Made by a program: the position numbers and the translations under genes | Part shown: positions 44,072 through 54,579 of the stretch, piece by piece | How positions within the stretch are numbered: the first letter of the stretch is position 1 | How the letters are laid out: the number at the start of each line of letters is the position of its first letter | The notes under the pieces: model-generated | Databases searched by the model: none | What the model saw: only the letters and a program-made list of their open reading frames with translations | What the model was told of the DNA's origin: nothing | Source of the DNA: Puccinia triticina | Lineage: Eukaryota; Basidiomycota; Pucciniomycetes; Pucciniales; Pucciniaceae | Length of the DNA stretch: 64,000 nt | Reading direction: 5' to 3' | Assembly (NCBI RefSeq): GCF_026914185.1 | Contig: NC_070558.1 | Coordinates: 5,518,001-5,582,000 of the forward strand

Positions 44072-45709
44072 CTACGCATGAAACATAAGCGGGGAGAGGT
44101 CTTCAGGGATGCAGAACCAGACTCTGTTAGATACATGGTGGGCGCCACGCACGCCACGCGATAGACTGTCCGCGGCATTTTCCTTGGAGACCACCCGTTT
44201 AGGGGTAACGTCTAACTGGACCTCTACAAGTAGGTCCTGTATGTCCTTCCATTCTTCGTTTACATGGATATCGCGTGACTTCCGGGCAACCAGGACGCTT
44301 TCTGTAGTGGTGTTGTCCGTCCAGACGACGAAATTCGTACCTTTCACCACCCAGGTGAGCTCCTGGAGCATGAGGATGCCTATCCGGATGGCAACCGTCT
44401 CCGCCCAGGCAATTGTACGTTTGGGTTTGGGTCCCTCCCAGTCCTCTTTGAACCGCACCTGTGACCATTGGTCTCCAATGAGGACGCCGATCCCGAAGCT
44501 CGTGGAGGCGTCCCCCACCCAGTTGATTTCAACTTTGTCTGGGATCGGGACGAGCCTGGTGTGTTTAAAACTCGTGAGTGTCTTCAGCCAGAAACCTAAA
44601 TCCGTCCCCACGTCCACTGGCAGCGTCCTCGCGGCCCAAAAACGCTTCCATTGGTTCAACCAGCGGTATAAGCTCCGCAGGTAACACCGGAGCTGTGGGA
44701 GCACGTAAGAGACGTGGTTGAGCCAACCGGCTAGCACTTCCACATTGTTGTATCTAAACGTCGGCTTGGGGACCAGGAACGATTCTACTTGAGCAATACG
44801 TTCTGCCAGCTTGGCGTCCGGCAAGCGTACGGAGCTGTTGACGCCATTCCATACAAACCCAATGTATTTCTGCTCTGCCGCGAACTCTGAGCGCTTGTCT
44901 TTGTTCGTCGCCACACCGAGATCCAAGGAACGGGCCACGACCTCCGAAATGGTGCACGGGGAACTCGGGTATTTGATAAACAAATTATTGTCTACCCAGC
45001 GGAAAACTCTAACCACGTCGAATTCCGCCTCCACGAATCTTTTCCACGCGTCTGCTGGCTTGCTGAAAGACCCACACCCCGCGACCCCGCCGAATGTGAT
45101 TCGAGTATCTAGATATAGGCCGCCTTTTAGGTCCTTTACCATGAGGAAAGGCCACTGTGCCGGATCCGTTGGGATCTGCCGGTAGGCTTTTTCCCAATCA
45201 AAAATTGCCAGGTGGAAAGGCCCTTGGTGTGTTTTGAAAAAATGGGCCACGACTTTGAAATCATCCCAGGTCGTCCTGAACAAGTTCTTGTCGACGAAAG
45301 AATTTGCAGACGGGATCTCTGTGTTGTTTCGCGGGAAAGATAAGTCGTTTATCGGCCTCATTTTCCCGTCTGCGTTGACGACTGAACCCAACGGGCTTGT
45401 CCGGAAGAACGGAAAAATTCTGGATACTTCGACATGAGAAAAAGGACCAAACATTCGTTTCGCTGACAATTCTTTGGCTATAGACTTTTGGATTTTATCT
45501 TCAGCTTCTATTGCCGAGCTATGATTTTCAGGAGTGTACCAATCCAGATCCCCTATTCTGTGAGCTGATATTCCTTGGTCAAAACCTTTTTCAAAACCTG
45601 TAATTATGTCTTCCAGTTCAGGCAATAGCCCCGCTTTGTTTAAAGCTAATTTCCATGCTTCAACGTTCATTTCGCACGAGACTGCTAACGGCCAATGTTC
45701 ACTTTTCAT
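44072..45709 (-). CDS. DIRS/Ngaro-type reverse transcriptase with RNase H
   Basis: A single open frame of 545 aa starting ATG at 45709. RT motifs: KMRPINDLSFPRN, FDWEKAYRQIP with the first Asp, GLYLDTRITFGG and FRWVDNNLFIKY at the YxDD position, where the second Asp is Asn (codons at about 44985-44993). A thumb/connection region follows, with repeated Trp and Leu (RSLYRWLNQWKRFW). The RNase H domain has its acidic residues in place (VGDASTSFG, AWAETVAIR, VWTDNTTTES, NAADSLSRG). It lies between the gag-like gene (47667-45987) and the recombinase, all on the minus strand. The order gag, RT-RH, YR matches Ngaro/PAT-like YR retrotransposons. No methyltransferase domain was seen. The frame is intact apart from the possible active-site change. 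Confidence 0.92.
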   Translation of the reverse strand: MKSEHWPLAVSCEMNVEAWKLALNKAGLLPELEDIITGFEKGFDQGISAHRIGDLDWYTPENHSSAIEAEDKIQKSIAKELSAKRMFGPFSHVEVSRIFPFFRTSPLGSVVNADGKMRPINDLSFPRNNTEIPSANSFVDKNLFRTTWDDFKVVAHFFKTHQGPFHLAIFDWEKAYRQIPTDPAQWPFLMVKDLKGGLYLDTRITFGGVAGCGSFSKPADAWKRFVEAEFDVVRVFRWVDNNLFIKYPSSPCTISEVVARSLDLGVATNKDKRSEFAAEQKYIGFVWNGVNSSVRLPDAKLAERIAQVESFLVPKPTFRYNNVEVLAGWLNHVSYVLPQLRCYLRSLYRWLNQWKRFWAARTLPVDVGTDLGFWLKTLTSFKHTRLVPIPDKVEINWVGDASTSFGIGVLIGDQWSQVRFKEDWEGPKPKRTIAWAETVAIRIGILMLQELTWVVKGTNFVVWTDNTTTESVLVARKSRDIHVNEEWKDIQDLLVEVQLDVTPKRVVSKENAADSLSRGVRGAHHVSNRVWFCIPEDLSPLMFHA

Positions 45710-45986
45710 TGGTGAAACATGTGTAAAAACAAAAACAAAGGGGAGAGGAGGTGATAAAAAGTAAAAACAATTGTAATTACCAGATTACAATTTTACGAGA
45801 AAATTGTTGTTGAGAAAAAGATGCAACCATTTTTTAAAAATAAAAAAATAAAAATAAATAAAATAAAATAAACTAGCCATCTCTGTATAGGACAATAAAT
45901 CCTTAAAAACGTACAACACAAAGGACACAAGGACAAAATTGCAACAAGAACTAAACCCATGAAAAACTTTGTGGAAAAACCGTAAC

Positions 45987-47667
45987 CTACTTTTTCAATC
46001 CAGGGGCGGCACCTTGTGGAAAGTGATTGGGCGGTTGGGCTCCTTGATGACCGTAACCTGCAAATCTTGCATGTCTTTTGTCGACGTAACCGTCTATAAA
46101 GTTCAAACCTTGATAGCCTCTTGTTTTCTTCCTTTGATCTCCGTTGTATGGCATAGGCGGGCCAGTTGCTGAATAGTTCGGCCCAAATTTAACGTAATCC
46201 GACATGAATCCTCTTTGCCTTCCTTGAGGACCTGGTCTTTTGAAACCCTGGTATTGAGACAGGTTGGAAGGGTAACCAGAGTTATGCTCATAGTGTTGAT
46301 GAGCACCGTAAACCGGAGTGTGGTGGCTCTCAAAACCCTCAAAAACAACCGGGCGTCCTTGATTTCGCGCCAAACTTGCAAAAACTCCTATCTCTGGATC
46401 AGCATGGGCGTATTCTTGAACCAGAGCGTAACAATTTTCCTTCCATCCCGCTTCTCCAAAGGTCCTCACGGTAACGTAAAGCTCTTCTATAAGAGTCTGC
46501 TGTTGGATTGAAATGTCTTGGATTTCAGACCCTTCTTCCGACGTGATTCGGTGAGCAAACGCGGTCATTCTGATTGCCATGTCGTAACAAAGGGCCGTCA
46601 TAAAACTGTAACCACCGGCCGCTATTGCATCACAGTGTTCTTTATGCACCAATAATCTAGCTGCAAAAAACTCCATGCCGTATACATCCCTCAGCGTCAA
46701 ATAAAAATTTTGATGGTTGTTAGTCCAATCGGAGTGAGTCTGAGTCCACTCGGATGGATACGCTAAGCCTTTGTAAGCTTTGTCCGATTCGCCTGATCTG
46801 GAAGACTTCATATTTATATGGGCGTGAATGGCCCTCTTCTTCCATTCTAGGAATAACGTCTTGTTAGACTTCAAAATAGTACCAATACTTAATATCAAAA
46901 ATAAAAACTTACCATTATTAAATATAGTTAGGGGCAAGGGCACCTTCAACGCTTTAATGTTTTCGTCGAAAAACGGAGTGAAACCCACATCATGATGGCT
47001 CAACACCGCACCTATCGCGTGAACTAGACCTAATTCCTTCTCCGCTTTAACTGATTTTGCAATCATTCTTGGTTCAAGTGTCAGCAAGACTGGGGTAGCC
47101 GATACGGTTCTTGTGATTGGTGGTTTATTTTTGATAATATTCAAACCAGAGGCATTCATCAGATATTTCACCAGGATCTCATCACCGGCCTGTTGGGCCT
47201 CTTGTATCTTGCCCCAAATATGGGCTCGCTCTTGATCAATGTCATCTGATATTTCGATAGCCGGAGGGAGCACATTTGTCGTATTCAATATCGCCTCAAT
47301 AGTGGCCTTGGGCAACTTAGGGATTGACGTAATCGTATCTAAATCTAAAACCTCCGCCGCTCCTGCTATCATTAAAAATGATAATGATTCAGAATCATAT
47401 CACAAAAGGACAAATTCATTTCAACTTTCTGAATGAGAAATCATCCTCACTTTTAGTAGGTTCGTCACTGCCCTCCGGGGTCATAAACTCGTCCTCTAGA
47501 TTGTGATCTACGGCTCGTTGTGAAGCATCATTCGTAATCGGGATGCCTGAAGTCAACAATTCAGCTACAACCGCCTCTTCTCTTCGTGCTACTGCATCAA
47601 CTCGCTCCACCCGCTTAGCAGCTACCGCTCTAGTTACATTCTTTTCAACCATTATGGCTTGTTTCAT
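45987..47667 (-). CDS. Gag-like protein of the DIRS/Ngaro-type element
   Basis: I read two exons, complement of 47667-47451 and 47365-45987, with GT at 47450/47449 and AG at 47367/47366. They give 1596 nt (531 aa). The first exon is charged and helical (NVTRAVAAKRVERVDAVARR) and ends in acidic PTKSED-type sequence. The second carries a long helical body (GGYSFMTALCYDMAIRMTAF, EELYVTVRTFGEAGWKENCY) and a Gly/Pro/Tyr/His-rich basic tail ending PGLKK, as in Gag-like proteins of YR elements. A GTAAGT inside (about 46914) could mark another intron. Without splicing, the main frame could start at the ATG at 47372. The place upstream of RT-RH on the same strand supports the Gag call. Confidence 0.65.
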
Positions 47668-48950
47668 AGATGAAAAATCGGATCATTAATGGCGGTGTCA
47701 AAACAAAGCATCCGAGTGATACTCACAATGAGTTCCAATTTAAATATATCAGCTTTATGGCGCTACTTCGAATGTCAATGCGGATTAAATTTGAGCTATT
47801 GATGACGAATCTTGCTCCCACTGACGCGTAAACCACAAAAACAGTGTTTGAGCATGCCTTTGGACTAAATGTCTAGTGGTTATCAATGCTTACAGAAATG
47901 ATAATCTTAGATCCGACTTGTACGAACGATGTGCGCGTTACGGTGACTTCTAAATGCCTGGTGTCTGTTTGTCAATTTCCTAAACCCGAGGAATTTCATT
48001 TTATTAAAATCATTGTTGTTCACGTCCTGTGACTACACTTCTAAAAGCTGTTGACTTACGAGTCCAATTGGAAACCACTCTGTTTCTATTTCTCTCTGAA
48101 TGCCTTGGGGCAGAGTGCCTTGTGACTAAATATCTATTGTCTCTTCAATGTGAGTCGTCTCTTCTAACTGTCTCGGGGCCGGGTGCCTTGTGACTAAAAT
48201 ATAGGAAACGGTCTATGGACTAAGAAGCCTGATGACACGTATGTGATATAACTGTGATATAACTAGCATCGACGACGTACTAGACTACTAGACTCAAAAA
48301 AGAAGTTATGCCGAGAAACGTGTTGTGTGACGGCGCAACTATCAGAAGAGGATTATTCGGTGAAAAGTAGATTTCTACGAAGGGATTGTTTGATGGAAGG
48401 TAGATAGACAGCCTATGAGATAGATGGATAAGGAGGATTGTGATAAGAAGTCGAAAATAAGAGTGTGATACGGAGTCGAGAGGAGTCTCCTAGACTTAAA
48501 CTTGTGATGGAGAAAAACGACAATAGGTCGATACGGGTCTTACTAATGAAATCGTATCTCTAAAATGTTTGTAAATGGAAACGTTTGCGACTCTGAAGCG
48601 AGAGGCTTTGGTGATCGTCTGAGGAGAAGTCTGCGGCGGAATGCTTGCAGCGCCTCCTCTGCCATGGGGGGTCATATATGAACCCCGCCGTGAGGCTGAC
48701 TAAGTCTGCGCATGACTCGGAGCTTTGTCCCGATCACTCAGGTGCCTCTCGCTTAGTCGCCTCCATGGACAGGGGGGAACTCGTCCGTTCCTTCCTCGAT
48801 CCCCTACAATTTGAATACATATGTACCCCGTGTTTTTGATCTTCTTTTTTTCCTTCCTGTAGTAAACCAATTGCCGTTGTCCGAAATGATTTTCATATAA
48901 GTATGCAGCAAGAACGAGGAGTCGAGTCTAGAGTTGACGCTAGTACTCAA
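47668..48950. other. 5' flank of the DIRS-like element, no gene
   Basis: About 1.3 kb, probably the leader and terminal repeat of the YR retrotransposon. A loose sub-repeat built on GCCTTGTGACTAAAT recurs at about 47855, 48115 and 48185. GC-rich sequence occurs at 48600-48810. I found no inverted or split direct repeat that pairs with the other end (37344-37674), so the element boundary is not fixed. Confidence 0.4.
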
Positions 48951-48954
48951 GCCT

Positions 48955-49165
48955 CCCAATGACCGGTACAAACCGGTCGTTGAGAGGGATCAACCCTTGC
49001 GATGAACGGTCTGTACCGTTCATCGAGTGGACTCAGCCCTCTCGATGACCGGTACAAGCCAGTCATTGAGTGGACTCAACCCTCTCAATGAGCGGTACAA
49101 ACCGGTCATCGAGAGGACTCAAGCTGCTCGATGACCGGTCAGACCGTTCATCAAGAGGAGACATA
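48955..49165. repeat. Short GACCGGTAC microhairpin array
   Basis: Five units of about 40 bp, each a palindrome such as GACCGGTACAAACCGGTC or AACGGTCTGTACCGTT, joined by GAGTGGACTCA-type linkers. The design is that of the array in element D (25040-26440) but with different loops and linkers. It sits alone beside the DIRS-like element; no ends of a host transposon were found. Confidence 0.8.
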
Positions 49166-49383
49166 CAATATGGAGGCCCTGACGCACCAATGTGGTCATT
49201 CTTTTTTGACAACTTGTGATTTTGGAATCTCTCCGCCGAAGAGGGCAGTTTTACACGACTTGGCCAAGCCAACAGGTGAATCCCCACATCATACTGGCCA
49301 TACACCGAAGGCCTCTGACAATATGTACTTTGAGGAGGCCTTTGAGCCCATAAGCTCGGGGAGGATTCTGTTTCAGGCTCGCG

Positions 49384-50500
49384 CTTCGCGCAAGGGGCGC
49401 CTGCCCCTAACTTAGCTAATTTCCCTCCTCGGGGGAGCGCAGCGAGGACCCAGGAAAGCCCCTACGGAACACAGTAACCAAGATGTATGAATTTTTGGTC
49501 AAAAACCTGAAAATGTACACACCCCAGATGTATGAATTAGAATTTTGTCCTGAAAGGTACTCACCCCAATTGTATGAATTTTTTTTTAGGGCAAGGGAGG
49601 TAGTACTCAAAAATGTGTGAGAATCTGGGGACAATGCAGTGATGAATCATGATCCCCTCCCCCCCCCTGGCAGTGGTCCAGTTTCCACTGCTGGTTTCTA
49701 CACTTTCTCTCTGAGTTCCAGAATTTTTGCACATCTGCACCATTTATGCCCAGTCACTGAGAGTTTAAATATTGCTGGCGACGATGGGAATTGTGTATCC
49801 CACCCCCAATGATTACCTCTTCTTTGTACAATGTCTCAAACCACATTCTGAGGGCAATGGGAGAATAAATTCTTGAGGAAAAAAGCTCTCAATAAACCAA
49901 TAAAAATGTAGGCATAGAATAGCTAGCAAGATGATAGTCCATGCATTTTTCTACCTAAATATACAATCTCAAATATCTTTCTCCCTTTTTTACACATTTC
50001 ACTGCTTCCCTAGCCAGTCACAATTGCTACTAAAAATATTACATTGGCCTGTTAGTAGGGGTTTTCACAATATGGAAACCTGGAAAGGAGTTTGAGTGCT
50101 TGCGAGTATTGTTATGAGGATGCTTGGGGCGACTTCTCACAGGACCTCAAGCCAAATGTTTAAGCAAGATGTCACGCCCAAGTAAAGAAATTTAGTGCCG
50201 CAGGAAGGGGGAATGCTTATTGTGAAATCCCCTAGTATTTCTTTATTTCTACGGCTAAAAAGGTACACACGGAAATTGTATGAAAATTTTGACAAAATTG
50301 TGAACCTACCCACAAAACTTGTATGAATGAGCTCCAAAAATGTATGAATTTTTTGAAAATCCAGGAATTTTGGTTACTGTGTTACTCAGGGGCCTTCCTG
50401 GGTCCTGCGCAGAAACCTCTAAAGGAGGTCGGCGTCCCCCCCCCACATAGAGAGGGGCTTGTTAAGTTAGCTCCTGCGGCCTGCCTGCCCCTCAGAAGAG
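49384..50500. mobile_element. Inverted-repeat element E1, about 1 kb, no coding capacity
   Basis: A clear inverted pair: GGACCCAGGAAAGCCCCTAC at 49446, continuing GGAACACAGTAACCAA, against its complement at 50370-50405 (TTGGTTACTGTGTTAC... CCTGGGTCC). Inside both ends TGTATGAATTTTT-type words recur (49483, 49530, 49575, 50277, 50319, 50340). Outside the pair both sides are GC-rich and less similar, so the outer limits given are approximate. No ORF with a motif. Confidence 0.6.
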
Positions 50501-51688
50501 GGACTGACCTTCAAATCTTCCCCGTGGGTTTCATCCCGATAAGTTGATCATTGTATAGCCACCTTGCCCCCTGCAAACCCTATCAATTGGTTGGCTATAA
50601 ACAAGTTCGCCAGAAGGGCTTTCTGCCTGAAGAGTTCTTTATAGCCAGCTTGCCAAGAAGATCAAAACCAGCTTAGCGGCAGGGCTTCCACGAGGAAAAC
50701 CTCCCCATCAGTCAGCTTTAATTTGTAATTTGTTCTTCCTTGGCGAGCAAAAACCTTCTGAGAGGTTTTCCTCCCAATGAGTTGGTCTTACATCCAGTTC
50801 TTCAGGAGGACTGGTTTTCCTCTCAATGAGTTGGTCTTACATCCAGCTCTTCAGGAGGACTATGAGTTGCCTTGTTACTCATCTGGCCGCGAGGAAGCCA
50901 GCCTAATGCGCTTTATAACTAGCTCTTTGCAAAGGATCAATTGCCTGGCGGGAGTCCCAAGCTTTCCAAATATCAGACCCCATGGACTCCACCCACCCTC
51001 TGCTACGCTCCCGGTAACACAATATATGGATTTGCCTCCAGGAGCGTTCAAATGAATGGGTTTCCCCACTTTGATGGGCTAATATTAGCTTGTTGGGTGT
51101 TTGTATTTTGGCTAACTGATTTGAAAAAAAAAAGATGGAAGTATCAGCATTTGTCAGCAGCCAATAGCGGGGTTCTGCTACACTTGTCACTTCAATGGAG
51201 GCAATAATGCTACAACAGGCTGATTGTTGCTGCAGACTGTTCATTGAGTGTAGAATATGTGTGCTCCACTGAAGCATCAGGCCCAAAAAATCAAGGGGCT
51301 TGTGTCAAGCTGGATGTCTGCTGGTGTTTTAACCAGTCAATAAAGTTTCCGCAGTAGTTTGTTTTGGCTTTAAAACCAATGTATGCAAATGTTATTGGCT
51401 GTGCTTTACTAAATTTACCCCTATTGAAAGATATCAATGTACCAAGAAGTTTTTAATTTCAAGCTGATGGATTTCAAGAAGCTCCTAAAGGAAGAGCCCA
51501 GCCTCTCTTTCAGATAAGCAGAGAAAGCTGACCATAGATTGATGGCCAATTGCCTTTATTTATTTCTCTCATAAAGCATAGGAAAATTCTTCTGACAAAC
51601 CCCAAGCTTTGAAGTTCTAATCCTATTATCTGATACCCTGCTTGCCCTTATTTGTTCAACTGGATAAAATTCACCTACATTTCTTGTG
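50501..51688. other. Intergenic with a 48-bp tandem duplication
   Basis: No gene recognised. Two adjacent copies of a 48-bp unit (starting TTTTCCTCCCAATGAGTTGG at 50766 and again at 50814) are the only local structure seen. Related CCTC..AATGAG..GG words lie at 50690-50720. The right part may contain the promoter of the RING-finger gene. Confidence 0.45.
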
Positions 51689-52506
51689 ATGGTTGTCTGT
51701 TTATTATATCTAATGGTAAGTTCTCTTGATTTTCTTACGGTATTGGATCATATTCAACACTAATGCATTGATCTTTAGTTTGTTGGTAATATTTTACAAG
51801 TAGACTCATCAATTGAAGTTGGACACATTTTATGTGTTGGACATTCTGAAGATTTGGCTAGTCAATCCAACATATGTCAGCACCTTCCAAATCAAGTCAA
51901 CACAAATTTGCCCAAAATAATACCTCCCAATGTCAGTGAAGGCTGTATCAGGATGAGATTGAAGTTTTGGTCCTGGGAGCTGAATTTTTCTGTCTTTCTA
52001 TCTGATGAGCTGAGCAGCCCGAGGTACATTTTCTAATTGAAGAAGCCAAACTAGACAGTCAGGAAGCTCTGAAAATCTGCAGTAACAAATCAAAAGAGCT
52101 CACAAGCTCTAGTGGCGAAGCACATCTTATTGACATTCCAGTTCCTTCCCAAAGAATTCAAGAAGTAGAAAAAGACTGTCCAATTTGCTTGGAAAAGTGC
52201 TTGGATGAAAAAACAGTGCTTCCAGCTTGCCAGCACATATTTTGCACTACTTGCATTGATCCATGGTTGAAGTTAAATTCTTGTTGCCCAGTTTGCCGCC
52301 AGGTGGATCTTACTGCTGAGGCAAGGTTGGTATCAAATGAATCAAATTTTCAAGATGCTGCATTAACTGATCAAGCAGTAGCACAAAGTGATGAAACATC
52401 ACCAGCGCAGCAAAGAAGCAACTTATTTGGTCATATTTTTGAGTGTTTTGTATTCACAGTTATTGTGGGTGTGATAATTATTTTTGTCATCAAATTACAC
52501 TCGTAA
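51689..52506 (+). CDS. RING-finger membrane protein, probable E3 ubiquitin ligase
   Basis: I read three exons: 51689-51715, 51779-51944 and 52010-52506. They sum to 690 nt (229 aa), all GT/AG and in frame. The RING is complete: CPIC, then CQHIFCTTC, then CPVC, i.e. C-x2-C ... C-x-H-x2-C-x2-C ... C-x2-C (C3HC4). The C-terminus ends in one transmembrane segment (FECFVFTVIVGVIIIFVIKL), and the N-terminus is hydrophobic (MVVCLLYLMFVGNIL). RING proteins recruit E2 enzymes; this one would be membrane-anchored. The RING and tail in exon 3 are certain as a reading frame; the two short 5' exons are less so. AT-rich codon use and isolation within repeats leave open that it is repeat-borne. Confidence 0.65.
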
Positions 52507-53611
52507 GTGTTCTAGCTGGATTTTCCTGCATCATTTCTGTGGCAATGAAATTCCTAACACTATCAAATTTTTCTGACACACCTCTATCAACATAAGTGGT
52601 CTAAATCCTCCAGGCAGATATTTTGGTTCAAGCAATAGCTATCACTATTATCCTACTCCCACCAGCACAGGGCCATGATTATTGAAATAATTGAGTTTTA
52701 ACAGCTTCTGGAATTCAATTGCTTCACTTATTTCCCATAATTCTATCTTGTTTCGCCAAGGCAGTTTTGCCACTGCAAATCCCATGCATAATCATTTGAC
52801 TCATTCAACCCTGAAATATAGTATTGCAGTGAACAACCTGGAACAGCAGAACACAATGCAGTGAGTTTGTGGAAGGATGAGTTGTTCATTGCATCTGAGA
52901 AGAAAAGAGAAAAAGAAAAAAGAACAATGAGAAAAAGAAAACATACCTGGAACAGCAGAACACAAGGCAGGGAGTTGGTGGAAGAATGAGGAATAGCCTT
53001 AAACTTCTGCTCCAGATGACTAAAACATGAGATGTCACAGACAGTGAAGTTTACTACACATGTGGTTCAAGGAAAGAATAGAAAGAAAATCAGGAAACAA
53101 AACAAAACACCTTAACCAATAGCATAGTTGTGCAACACAATAAGCATAATTCTTGAATACCAGATTACACTTGCTACCAGTTCAGCCAGAGTAGACCATA
53201 TCAATGGTCTAGGTTGGGTTGTATTTCTCATATTAGCCTCAAAACATATGAACATAACTCTTAATGATGTTTCATAGTTTTCCAGATCTCTGTCAATATA
53301 GTTTGGCTTTAACTAATTCTCTTGGTTTTTGGGTTTAAACATTCAAAATTTCTCTCTCAGACTTTCAAAAATAATTCAGAACATTTTTCCTGCAAAAATG
53401 TTTCATGCAGCACCCCTGGACCCTCCTCTTGAGTGGATTTGACTTCCAAAAGTGATGGTTGCTTGATATTTACGTTTTTTTGCTCTTTTCTTTTTGCAAG
53501 TCTCACAAACTTGGCAATCTCTATTCCCCTTCATACCCACCTCAAACCAAATCCTCAGCGCTAAATGACAGTGGTCATCCAAAACAGCCACATAGAATAG
53601 TGTAAGCCTGG
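52507..53611. other. Intergenic, no gene recognised
   Basis: AT-rich. A short repeat, ACCTGGAACAGCAGAACACAA, with ..GAGTT.GTGGAAG.ATGA, occurs twice (about 52838-52885 and 52948-52992), suggesting local duplication. No coding motif. Confidence 0.45.
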
Positions 53612-53836
53612 TAATAATCCCAATAAGGTTCATAAACCTTATTTGGGATTATTACTGCATATAGGGTGTTCAAAATTGATTTTTGAATATCATTTTACAT
53701 AAAATCATAAGATTTATCAAAGTTTTGAGAGGCGCTTGAAATGAAGAGAACCCTCAACTTTCACCCCATCAAAAGTTTGGACATGTAGATCTTATGATTT
53801 TATGTAGAAAGTGGTTTGAAAATCAATTTTGAACAC
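53612..53836. mobile_element. Hairpin and MITE M3
   Basis: First a near-perfect hairpin at 53612-53656 (GTAATAATCCCAATAAGGTT against AACCTTATTTGGGATTATTAC). About 10 bp later comes M3, 53666-53836: ends GTGTTCAAAATTGATTTT and complement, arms continuing through ACATAAAATCATAAGAT. The M3 terminus matches M2 inside element A. Neither has coding capacity. Confidence 0.65.
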
Positions 53837-54579
53837 AAAAATATGACACTAGGCCCTGCCGAATGGGGCCTAAGATATCAAGCCACCCGTCCACTCCCAG
53901 CATGCCCTCTTGGTCGGAAAAATCCCCAAAGATGCCTCCCATAAGGAACTCTGGAAGTTATTCTTTGCCCAGAAACAGCAACAGGCCCCTCTTCCTAGTG
54001 CCAGAGTGTAGTTCAATGAGGTCTTTTCAATTGCAAACAATTAGAAACCAGTAGTAGTAAAACTAACAGAAAAACAGGGTTAATAAAGAGCAATAAGACA
54101 TGAAACATAATGAGTGATTTATTTTACCTAGTTTGTAATGTTAATTTTCAAAACCAGACTAATTGAGCAAAGAATGTGAAATTTGAAGATAGTAAAATGA
54201 GTAAAACATAAGACATGATTTAAATTAAATAGTACCGGAAGCCAATAACAAAACAAGATCCAAGTACCTATCCTCCTCCCCCTGAGCAATTTCCCATTTT
54301 TTGTTCACAGAACCCCAGCCATGGCATATAAAATCTGTTGGATCCGTGCTACATATGTACCATTTAAACTGCATGGATCCACTTCTGTGAATACCTACGG
54401 AGAGGCCTTTTGGCCCGTTGGTCACTTGTCTCAAAATTAAATGGCCTTTGGCTTGTTTACCCATGTGTATGTATGGTGTGGTATGCTTTATGGTTACCCA
54501 TCTAGCCCATTTCAAAATTTCCTTTTTTCTCATATTTAAACTATCAAATCAACCAATATGGCGGTGTGGAACTACTCTG

